Below, piece by piece: positions 39,666-48,600 of a stretch of DNA of 64,000 bases. Position numbers and translations under genes: made by a program. The notes under the pieces are model-generated. The model was given only the letters and a program-made list of their open reading frames with translations. It was not told the origin of the DNA and did not search any database. The DNA is from Streptomyces musisoli (lineage in GTDB: Bacteria > Actinomycetota > Actinomycetes > Streptomycetales > Streptomycetaceae): assembly GCF_016741855.1 (NCBI RefSeq), contig NZ_JAERRH010000024.1:1-64000 (forward strand), written 5' to 3'. Within the stretch, counting starts at the first letter, position 1. Each line of letters begins with the position of its first letter.

Positions 39666-41042
39666 GTGACAGCAACTCCAACCGACTCGGGCCCCGGCCG
39701 TTTCACCGGCCTGGGCCCGCTCATGCTGGTCTGGTCGGGCCAGGCCGTCTCGCTCGTCGGCAGCGCGGCGGTCCGGTTCGCCTTCGTCGTCGACGTCTGG
39801 TCGACCGGGCAGCGGGCGAGCGCCGTCACCGCGCTCTCACTGTGCGCGCTGCTCCCACAAGCACTCCTCAGTCCCATTGCGGGCGCAATCGTCGACCGGA
39901 TGCGCAAGCGGAACGCGCTCCAGCTGGCGGACGCCGGCGGACTGCTGGTCGTGGGCTGCCTGGCACTGCTGCACTACCTCGGCCAGCTCCACTCCTGGCA
40001 GATCTACGTGGCCACCGCGCTGCTCGGAGCCTGCTCGGCCTTCCAGTTCCCGGCCCTGTCCTCGGCCGTGCCGCTGCTCGTCCGCAAGGACCAGCTCGGC
40101 CGCGCCAACGGCCTGCTGAGCGGCGCCAAGAGCGCGGCCGGCATCGGCGGGCCGGCCCTTGGCGGGATCCTGCTCACCCTCTTCGGCATCGGTCCGACCC
40201 TCCTGGTGGACCTGGCGAGTTACGCCGTCGCCCTGGTCGGCGTACGTCTGGTGCGGCTGACCGGGGACCGGCCCGCGCCGCCGTCCGGGCCGCGCCGCAG
40301 GATCACCGCGGAGTCCGCGGAGGGCCTGCGCTATCTGTTCCGCACGCCCGGCCTGCGCGACCTGATCGTCAACTTCTGTGTCGTCAACCTGGTCATGGTC
40401 TTCGGGTTCGCCCTGATCCAGCCCATGGTGCTGCTGCGGGCCGACAGCACCGCGCTGGCCGCGGTCAACACCGCGATCGGCGTCGGCGGGGTCACCGGCG
40501 GCCTGCTGATGGCCGCCTGGGGCGGGCCGCGCGACCGGGGCCGCGGCATGATGCTCGGCGTCATCGGCATGTGCCTGTCCGCGCTGGTGGGCATGGCGTT
40601 CGCCGACGGGGTGGCCGGCTGGTCGGTGGCCGTGCTGATCGGCGCCCTGCTGATGACGGTCGTCAACTCCCAGATGCACGCCATCGTGCAGACCAAGGTC
40701 CCCCAGGAGTGGCAGGGCCGCGTCTTCGGCGCGGTGATGTTCCTGGGCTACATCTCCGTCCCGCTGGCCACCGTCCTGTCCGGCCCGCTCGCCGACCACG
40801 TCTTCGAACCGCAGGCCGCCCACGGCACGGGCCTGTTCACCGTCCTCGGTCCGCTCTTCGGCGACCGGCCCGGCAGCGGCATGGCCGGGATGTTCCTCCT
40901 CGCCGGCCTGGCGGGCATCGGAGTCTCCCTGTGGGGGCTGGCCAGCCGGAACATCCGCGAGATCGACCTGGTGATGCCCGACGCGGACGACACGCGGGAC
41001 GTCCGGGAAGACGAAGGGGTCCGGGATGAAGTGCGTGCATGA
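39666..41042 (+). CDS. MFS exporter at the head of the plus-strand NRPS operon
   Basis: A 458-aa transporter of the major facilitator superfamily (MFS_3-like) with about 12 membrane segments. VDRMRKRNALQLADAGG is the typical loop after helix 2; a long cytoplasmic loop (DRPAPPSGPRRRITAESAEG) joins the halves. The C-terminal 30 residues are acidic. The GTG at 39666 begins VTATPTDSG; an ATG at 39588 would give an arginine-rich extension and is less likely. Its stop lies 17 bp inside the first NRPS gene, so it is translated with that gene. The likely role is export of the product of the plus-strand line. Confidence 0.88.
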   Translation: MTATPTDSGPGRFTGLGPLMLVWSGQAVSLVGSAAVRFAFVVDVWSTGQRASAVTALSLCALLPQALLSPIAGAIVDRMRKRNALQLADAGGLLVVGCLALLHYLGQLHSWQIYVATALLGACSAFQFPALSSAVPLLVRKDQLGRANGLLSGAKSAAGIGGPALGGILLTLFGIGPTLLVDLASYAVALVGVRLVRLTGDRPAPPSGPRRRITAESAEGLRYLFRTPGLRDLIVNFCVVNLVMVFGFALIQPMVLLRADSTALAAVNTAIGVGGVTGGLLMAAWGGPRDRGRGMMLGVIGMCLSALVGMAFADGVAGWSVAVLIGALLMTVVNSQMHAIVQTKVPQEWQGRVFGAVMFLGYISVPLATVLSGPLADHVFEPQAAHGTGLFTVLGPLFGDRPGSGMAGMFLLAGLAGIGVSLWGLASRNIREIDLVMPDADDTRDVREDEGVRDEVRA

Positions 41043-44000
41043 ACTCGTCGAGGAGCAGGCGCGGTCGGCACCCGACGCCATCGCGCTGATCGACGGCACG
41101 GACCGGCTGACGTACGCCCAGCTCGACGCGCGCGCCGCCCGGTCGGCCGCACTGCTCGCCCGGCACGGCGTACGGCACGGCGACACGGTCGGCGTCCATC
41201 TGGAGCGGTCGGCCGAGCTGGTCGTGACCGTCCTCGGCGTCCTCAAGGCCGGCGCCGCCTATCTGATCCTCGACCCCGGCTTCCCGGCGGCCCGCCTCGG
41301 CACGATGGCGGCGGACGCGGCCGTCACCGCCGTGGTCGCACCCCGCGGCCGGCCCCTCACCGCTCTCCGGGCGCCCGTGGTCCACCCCGAGGACGCCGAG
41401 GCCGAGGTCCCGCTGCCGCACGGCACGGTTCCCGTACGCCCCGCCGACCGCGCCTGCGTGATGTTCACCTCCGGCTCCACCGGCCGCCCCAAGGGCGTCG
41501 CCGCCCCGCACGAGGCGGTCACGGCCACCCTCACCGGCCAGGACTTCGCCTCCTTCGGCCAAGGCTCGGTCTGGCTCCAGTGCGCGCCGCTGTCCTGGGA
41601 CGCGTTCGCCCTCGAACTGTGGGGCCCGCTCGTCAACGGCGGCACCTGCGTGCTGCACCCCCCGGGCCGCCCCGAACCCCTCGCGATGGCACGCCTGATC
41701 GCCGAACACGGCGTCACGTCGATGTACCTGTCGGCATCCCTGTTCAACGTCGTCGTCGACGAGTACCCCGACGCCCTCGACGGCCTGCGCGAACTCCTCG
41801 TGGGCGGCGAGGCGCTGTCGCCCCCGCACGTCGCCCGCGCCCTCGCACGCCGGCCCGGCCTCCGGCTGAGCAACGGCTACGGCCCCGTCGAGTGCATGGT
41901 CTTCCTCACCACCCACCCGGTCACCCCCGAGGACCTGCGCACCGGCGGCCCCCTCCCGATCGGCCGCCCGCTCGCCGGGAAACGCCTGTACGTCCTCGAC
42001 GAACGGCTGCGACCGGTCCCCGACGGCGGCACCGGAGAGCTGTACGCGGCCGGTGCCGGCCTGGCCCGCGAGTACACCGGCCGGCCCGCCCTCACCGCCG
42101 AACGGTTCGTCGCCGCCCCCTCGGGCGAGCGCCTCTACCGCACCGGTGACCTGGTCCGCCGCCGCCCCGACGGCGTCCTGGAGCACCTCGGCCGCGCCGA
42201 CAGCCAGCTCAAGATCCGGGGCTTCCGGGTGGAACCCGGCGAGATAGAGACGGTCCTCACCGCGCACCCGGGCGTCGACCGGGCCGCCGTGGTCGCCCAC
42301 GCCCATCCGGCGGGGGACCGGCAGCTGGTCGCGTACGTCGTCCCCCGCGGAGCGCCGGCGCCCTCGGCCGACGACCTGCGCGACCACGCCCGCACCACCC
42401 TCCCCGACCACCTGGTACCGGCCGCCTTCGTGACCCTGGACGCGCTGCCCCTCACCCCGAGCGGCAAGCTGGACCGGCAGGCACTGCCCGAGCCGGGCCC
42501 CGCCCCCGCGCGGACCGACGCGGCGGCCGGTGGGACCGGCGCCGCGGCCGAGGGGACCGTCGGCACCCTCTGCGCCCTGTTCTCCCAGGTCCTCTCGGTC
42601 CCCCTCGGCCCCGACGACGACTTCTTCCGCCACGGCGGCAACTCCCTCCTCGCCGCCCGCCTGACGGGCCGTGTCCGCTCCGCGCTCGGTGTGGAGCTGG
42701 ACCTCCGGACGCTCTTCGAGGCGCCGACCCCGGCCGGGCTCGCCCCGCTCGTCGACCGCGCCCCCGCCGCCGCAACGCCGCCCGAGCCCGTCGCCGCGTC
42801 GGGCGCGCTGCCCGTGTCCGACGCCCAGCAACGCCTGTGGTTCCTCGACCGGACCGGCGCGGGCGCCGCCTACAACCTCCCCATGCTGGTCCGGCTGCGC
42901 GGAACCGTCGATCCGGACGCGCTCGCCGACGCGCTGGCCGACGTGGCCGACCGGCACGAGGTGCTGCGGACACTGTTCGGCGAGACCGACGGCGTCCCCG
43001 TGCGGCGGGTGGTGCGCGGGACACGGGCCAGGCCGCCCTTCACGCACGAGCACGCCGGGGAGCGGGAGCTGGCGTCCCGTATCGCGCGGGCGGCGCGGCA
43101 CCGCTTCGATCTGAGCGCCGAACTTCCCGTCCGGGCCGTGCTGTTCACCCTTCGCGAGCGGCCGCAGGAGCACGCGCTGCTCGTGCTGGTGCACCACATC
43201 GCCGGTGACGGCTGGTCGCTGCGCCCGCTGTTCCGCGATCTGTCGCAGGCCTACGCCGCCCGCGTCCAGGGCCGCCCGCCCGGCTTCGGCCCGCTCGCCG
43301 TCCCGTACGCCGAGCACGCCCGCCGCCGCCTCGACCGGCTGGGCTCCCCGGCCGACCCCGAGTCCCCGGCGGCCGCACAGCTCGCCTACTGGACGGAGCG
43401 GCTGGCGGGCCTGGACGCCGACGGCCCGCTGCTGCCGCGCCGCCCGGAGGCGCCGGCCGTACCCGGTCCGGCCGCCGGCGTCGTCGTACGGCGGCTGGAT
43501 CCGGCGGCCCACGCCCGGCTCGTCGACTCCGCGCACGCCCAGGGCGCCACCCTCTTCATGGCCCTGCACGCGGCCCTGGTCACCGCGCTGCTGCGGGCCG
43601 GCGCCGGACCCGACACGGCGGTCGGCGCGCCCGTGGCCGCACGGGCGTCGGACAGCGACGTCGAGGACGTCGTCGGGTTCTTCGTGAACCTGCTGGTCCT
43701 GCGCACCGACGCGTCCGGCGACCCCACCGCGGCCGAACTGCTGGCCCGCGTCCGGGACACCGACCTCGCGGCCTTCGCCCACCAGGACGTCCCGTTCGAG
43801 CAGGTCGTCGGCGCGCTCAACCCGGCCCGCAGGCCCGGCCGGCAACCGTTCACCGAGGTGGTCCTGGCGCTCCAGAACAACGCGCGTGCCGAGGTCACGC
43901 TGCCCGGCGCCCAGGACGGCGTGGAGCTGGTCCGCACCGGGTCCGCCCGGTTCGAGCTGCTCGTCGACGTGTCCGAGACGACCGCCCCCAACGGCACACC

Positions 44001-44577
44001 CGGCGGCCTCACCCTCACCCTCGAGTACCGGGCCGAGGCCCTGGAGGAGTCCTTCGTCGCCTGGCTGGCCGAGGCGCTCCCCAAGGCCCTGGAGGCCGCC
44101 GCGGCCGCCCCGGGAACCCGCCTCTCCGCGCTCGACCTGCCGCGACCGCCCCGCCGGGCGGGCACCGCCGACCGCCTCGCGGCACCGGCCCGTGCCACCG
44201 CGCCCGCCGTCGGCACGGCCGCCCTCGGCACACCGTCCGAGGAGCGCGTCGCCGCGGTCTGGCGCGATGTCCTCGGCCTGCCCCACGTCGGCCGCCACGA
44301 CGACTTCTTCGCCCTCGGCGGCAACTCGCTGCGCGCCGTACGGGTCGCCGCCCGGCTCAGCACCCCCGACCGGCCGGTGACCGCGGCACAGCTGTTCGCC
44401 ACCCCCACCGTCGCCGCCCTCGCCGCCGAACTGGAGGAGGCCGCGGACCGCCCGCAGCCCGCCATGGCACCCATTCCCCGCAGGGCGCGCGTACCGCAGC
44501 GACCCCAGACACCCGAGCCGGCCGCACCCCACCGCGGCGGCAGGAAGCAGGAGGACAGGCAGTGGACCTCAGCGTGA
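41026..44577 (+). CDS. NRPS, A-T-C-T
   Basis: A 1183-aa NRPS that starts directly with an A domain. Domains: A (10-470, SGSTGRPKG), T (Ser540 in GGNSLLA), C (590-1020, HHIAGDG near 723), second T (Ser1101 in GGNSLRA). The second T has no A domain of its own, so it must be loaded in trans, hold a transferred chain, or serve the monooxygenase encoded next. The A core is WDAFALE, with pocket read as D-A-L-Y-L-G-G-V-F-K. It resembles module 6 of the minus-strand line in this core, and I cannot assign a substrate. The first residues overlap the MFS gene and the last 16 bp overlap the monooxygenase gene, so all three are coupled. Confidence 0.93.
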   Translation: MKCVHELVEEQARSAPDAIALIDGTDRLTYAQLDARAARSAALLARHGVRHGDTVGVHLERSAELVVTVLGVLKAGAAYLILDPGFPAARLGTMAADAAVTAVVAPRGRPLTALRAPVVHPEDAEAEVPLPHGTVPVRPADRACVMFTSGSTGRPKGVAAPHEAVTATLTGQDFASFGQGSVWLQCAPLSWDAFALELWGPLVNGGTCVLHPPGRPEPLAMARLIAEHGVTSMYLSASLFNVVVDEYPDALDGLRELLVGGEALSPPHVARALARRPGLRLSNGYGPVECMVFLTTHPVTPEDLRTGGPLPIGRPLAGKRLYVLDERLRPVPDGGTGELYAAGAGLAREYTGRPALTAERFVAAPSGERLYRTGDLVRRRPDGVLEHLGRADSQLKIRGFRVEPGEIETVLTAHPGVDRAAVVAHAHPAGDRQLVAYVVPRGAPAPSADDLRDHARTTLPDHLVPAAFVTLDALPLTPSGKLDRQALPEPGPAPARTDAAAGGTGAAAEGTVGTLCALFSQVLSVPLGPDDDFFRHGGNSLLAARLTGRVRSALGVELDLRTLFEAPTPAGLAPLVDRAPAAATPPEPVAASGALPVSDAQQRLWFLDRTGAGAAYNLPMLVRLRGTVDPDALADALADVADRHEVLRTLFGETDGVPVRRVVRGTRARPPFTHEHAGERELASRIARAARHRFDLSAELPVRAVLFTLRERPQEHALLVLVHHIAGDGWSLRPLFRDLSQAYAARVQGRPPGFGPLAVPYAEHARRRLDRLGSPADPESPAAAQLAYWTERLAGLDADGPLLPRRPEAPAVPGPAAGVVVRRLDPAAHARLVDSAHAQGATLFMALHAALVTALLRAGAGPDTAVGAPVAARASDSDVEDVVGFFVNLLVLRTDASGDPTAAELLARVRDTDLAAFAHQDVPFEQVVGALNPARRPGRQPFTEVVLALQNNARAEVTLPGAQDGVELVRTGSARFELLVDVSETTAPNGTPGGLTLTLEYRAEALEESFVAWLAEALPKALEAAAAAPGTRLSALDLPRPPRRAGTADRLAAPARATAPAVGTAALGTPSEERVAAVWRDVLGLPHVGRHDDFFALGGNSLRAVRVAARLSTPDRPVTAAQLFATPTVAALAAELEEAADRPQPAMAPIPRRARVPQRPQTPEPAAPHRGGRKQEDRQWTSA

Positions 44578-45617
44578 TGTTCTTCGGTGCGGACAGCACC
44601 GCCACCGGGCAGGTGCGGCACGAGCGCACGTACGAGGACATCCTCACCGTCGCCCGCGCCGCCGACCGCCTCGGCTTCCACGCCCTGTGGACGCCCGAAC
44701 GCCACTTCCAGCAGGTCGGTCAGGTGTTCTCCAGCCCGCCGGTGCTCAGCGCGGCGCTCGCCGTGGCCACCGAGCGGATCGGGATCCGGGCCGGCAGCGT
44801 CGTACTGCCGCTGCACCACCCGCTGAAGGTCGCGGAGGACTGGGCGGTCGTGGACAACCTCTCGCACGGCCGGGCGGGCCTGTCCGTCGCCACCGGCTGG
44901 CACTCCGCCGACTTCGCGCTCGCGCCCGGCAACTACGCCGACCGCCGCGCCCGCACCCTGGACACCGTCCCCGTCCTGCGCGCGCTGTGGGCGGGCGAGA
45001 GCGCCGAGTTCCCGGACGGCACGGGCAAGCCGGTGAGCGTGCTGCCCCAGCCGCGGCCCGTGCAGGAGTCGCTGCCGCTGTGGATCACCACCTCCGGCAA
45101 CCCGGAGACGTGGGAGGCGGCCGGCCGGCTGCGCTGCGGAGTGCTCGGCGCGACCGTCGGACAGAGCCGGGACGACCTCGCCGACCGCATCGCCCGCTAC
45201 CGCGCCGCCTGCGCGGCCGCCCCCGACCAGCGGGGCACCGACGCGCACGGCCGCGTGACGCTCATGGCGCACACCTACGTCGGCGCGGACGACGCGGAGG
45301 TACGGCGCCTCGCCGCCGCCCCGCTGAAGACGTACCTCGCCTCCTACCTCCGGCAGACCGCCGCCAACCGCACCGCCGACGCCGGTACCGCCACGCTCAC
45401 CGAGGAGAAGACCGCGCTGCTCGCCGAGTTCGCGTTCGAGCGCTATCTGAGCTGGGGCAGCCTGCTGGGCTCGCCCGGCCACTGCGCCAAGATGCTCGCC
45501 GATCTGGCGGAACTGGGCGTGGACGAGGTCGCCTGCTTCGTCGACTTCGGCCTCGGACTCGACGACGTGCTCACCAGCCTGAACCGGCTGGCCGAACTGA
45601 AGGAGAGCCTGTCATGA
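44562..45617 (+). CDS. Luciferase-like flavin monooxygenase of the NRPS/PKS-associated group
   Basis: A 351-aa LLM-class flavin-dependent oxidoreductase. It shows the bacterial-luciferase fold: DLSVMFFGAD at the start, TPERHFQQVGQVFSSPPVL, the GRAGLSVATGWHSADF segment and LPLWITTSGNPETWEAAG. This matches the natural-product LLM group (MupA/Atu3671 type) that is usually fused inside NRPS or PKS proteins. Here it is a separate gene between two NRPS genes. It overlaps the A-T-C-T gene by 16 bp, with AGGAGGACA placed before the GTG at 44562, and the C-A-T-E gene by four bases. I infer oxidation of a carrier-bound intermediate, perhaps on the extra T domain. The substrate and position are unknown. 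Confidence 0.88.
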   Translation: MDLSVMFFGADSTATGQVRHERTYEDILTVARAADRLGFHALWTPERHFQQVGQVFSSPPVLSAALAVATERIGIRAGSVVLPLHHPLKVAEDWAVVDNLSHGRAGLSVATGWHSADFALAPGNYADRRARTLDTVPVLRALWAGESAEFPDGTGKPVSVLPQPRPVQESLPLWITTSGNPETWEAAGRLRCGVLGATVGQSRDDLADRIARYRAACAAAPDQRGTDAHGRVTLMAHTYVGADDAEVRRLAAAPLKTYLASYLRQTAANRTADAGTATLTEEKTALLAEFAFERYLSWGSLLGSPGHCAKMLADLAELGVDEVACFVDFGLGLDDVLTSLNRLAELKESLS

Positions 45618-48600
45618 CCGCCCCCGTCCGTCAGGGGGCGCGGCCCGCCGCCTCCCTCGCCGACCGCTTCAGCGCGCTCGGCGGCGAGCAGCGCGTAAAG
45701 CTGCTGCGCAAACTGGTGGAGAGCGGACGTGTGCGGGACGTGCCCGCCGTCGTCCCGCCGAGGGACCCCGCCCGGCCGGTCCGGCTCAGCCCCGCGCAGC
45801 AGGACCTGTGGGCGTACGAGTCGCTGTATCCCGGCACCCCCGCCCTCAACCTGTGCTGCGCCTACCACTTCGACGACCCCGTGGACACCGCCCACCTGGA
45901 GGCCGCGCTCACCCTCGTCCAGGAGCACCACGACATCCTGCGCACCCGGATCACCGAGGGCCCCGGCGGCGAACCCCACGTCGACTTCCCCGACACCGGA
46001 CCCTTCGTCCTGGAGCACGACGACCTGCGCGGCACCGGAACCACCGTCCACCAGGCCTTCGACGCCTTCCGCCGCCGCCCCTTCGACCTGGCTGGGGGCA
46101 GGCTGATACGCGGCCGCTTCGTACGCGTCGACGACCGCCGTACGACCCTGATGCTGAGCGTGCACCACGCCATCGCCGACTGGTGGTCCTTCGACGTCCT
46201 CCAGACCGAGTTCGCCGAGGCCTACCTCGCCGTCCGCGAGGGCACGGAGCCCCGGTCGACGCGCCCCGCCATCCAGTACGCCGACTTCTCCGCCTGGCAG
46301 GGCGAACTGGAGGAGGCCGGCGTCTTCGGTGAGCGCCTCGCCTTCTGGCGCCGCTACCTGGCCGACCCGCCCGGCCCGCTCACGGCCCCGGGCTACGGGT
46401 CCGCCGCCGACGAGCCCGACCGCGACCCCGACGCCGTCGTCCACATCGGCTTCGACCTCGACCCGCCCACCGCCGCCGCCGTCCGCGCCCTGGCCCGCCG
46501 CTCCGGCACCACCGTCTACGGCGTCCTGATGGCCGCGTTCGCGGTCCTCGCCCACCGGGTCACCGGCGCCGAGGACATGGTCCTGGGCACGCCCGTCGCC
46601 AACCGGTCCGCCAAGGGCCTGGAGCGGGTCATCGGCTACGTCATGAACGCCGTCCCCACCCGCTGGCGGGTGCGCCCCGACGGCTCCTTCGCCGACCTCG
46701 TCGCCGTGTTCGCGGCCGACTTCCCCGACCTCGTCGCCAACGCGGACCTGCCGGTCGGCCGGATCGTCGCGGCAGCCGCACCCGAGCGCAGCATCGGCCG
46801 GTCCCCGCTGTTCCAGTGGGTCTTCATGCACCTCACCCAGCAGCCGAGCGTCTCCGCCGTACGCGAGTTCGCCGAACCGGAACGCATTCACACCGGCGGC
46901 GAGCACGACCTCGTCGGCGTGGTGAAGGACAGCGGCGACGCGATGATCGGCAGTTTCGAGATCCGCACGGACACGTTCTCGCCGGCGGCGGTGCAGCGGT
47001 GGGCCGAGTGCTACGTCGAACTGCTCAAGCAGGTCACCGCGGACCCGGCACTGCGGGTGGGCGACATCTCCATCGTGCCTCCGGGCCTGCGCGAGCGCCT
47101 GCTCGGCCTGGCGTCCGGCTCCGGTGCGGTGGAGCCGGTCTCGCTGCCCGGGCTGGTGGCCCGCCACGCCGCCCGCACCCCGGACGCGCCCGCGCTCGAC
47201 ACCGGCGCGCGGGTCTGGTCGTACGGCCAACTCGCCGACCGGGTCGACCGGCTGGCCGGTGCGCTGGCCCGGCGCGGGGCCGGTCCCGGGAGCATCGTGG
47301 CGGTTCTTCGAGGCCGCGGCACGGACTGGCCGGTGACCGCGCTGGCCGTCCAGCGGACGGGCGCCGCGTATCTCCCCCTCGATCCCGAGTACCCCGCGGA
47401 ACGCCTGCGGCGCACGCTGGCCGACGCGGGCCCGGTGCTGGTCGTCGCGGACGACGAGGTGCCGGCGGCCGGCGACGTGCCGGTGCTCGTCCTGGGCCCG
47501 GAGGCGTACGAGGGCGAGCCGCTGACCGGCCCCTGCCCGGACCCGTCCGGCCCCGCCTACGTCATCCACACCTCCGGCTCCACCGGCACCCCCAAGGGGG
47601 TCGTCGTCCCGCACTCGGGACTGGCCGCGCTCGCGGAGTCCCTGGCGGGCGGGCTGGGCCTGGGCCCCGGGGACCGGGTGCTCCAGCTGGGCCCCCCGAC
47701 CTTCGACATATCGGTCGCCGACCTGTGCATGGCCTTCGGCTCCGGCGCGACGCTGGTGCTGCCGCCGGCCGGGCTGCTGGTGGGGGAGGACCTGGGGCGG
47801 GTGCTGACGCACCGCCGGGTGTCCGCGGTCATGACGACACCGTCCGTGCTGGCGACGGTCCCCGCCGGTGCCTACCCCCACCTGAGGGTGCTGGCGGTCG
47901 GCGCGGAGGTCTGCCCGCCGGAGCTGGTGGAGCGCTGGGCGACGGACGGCCGCCGCTTCCAGAACGTGTACGGCCCCACCGAGGCGACGGTGGCGGTGAC
48001 GCTCTCCGAGCCCCTCGCCCGCGGGCAGGCCCGCCCGCCCCTGGGCCGCCCCCTCGCCGGCACGCACGTACGCCTGCTCGACGGCAGGCTCCGCCCGGCG
48101 GCCCCGGGCACCCAGGGCGAGCTCTACCTCGCGGGCCCCCTGGCCCACGGCTATCTGCACCGCCCCGGGCAGACGGCCGCCCGCTTCACCGCCGACCCCT
48201 ACGGCCCCCCGGGCTCCCGCATGTACCGCACCGGCGACCTCGCCTGGCAGGACGACGACGGCACCTTCCACTACCTGGGCCGCACCGACGACCAGGTGAA
48301 GCTCCGCGGCCTGCGCGCGGAACCCGCCGAGATCGCGGCCGTCCTCGCCGAACACCCCGCCGTCGGCCGGTCGGTGGCCCTGGTCCGGGAGGGCGGGGCC
48401 GGCCGCCCGCAGCTGGTCGGCTACGTCGTCCCGGCCCCCGGCCACCGCCCGGACCCGGACGCCCTGCTCACCCACGCGGCCGAACGTCTGCCCGCCGGCC
48501 TGGTCCCGGCCGACGTGGTCGTCCTCGACGCGTTCCCGCTGACCGCCAACGGGAAGATCGACAAGGCCGCACTGCCGGCCCCCGCCCCCCGCGGCCCGGT

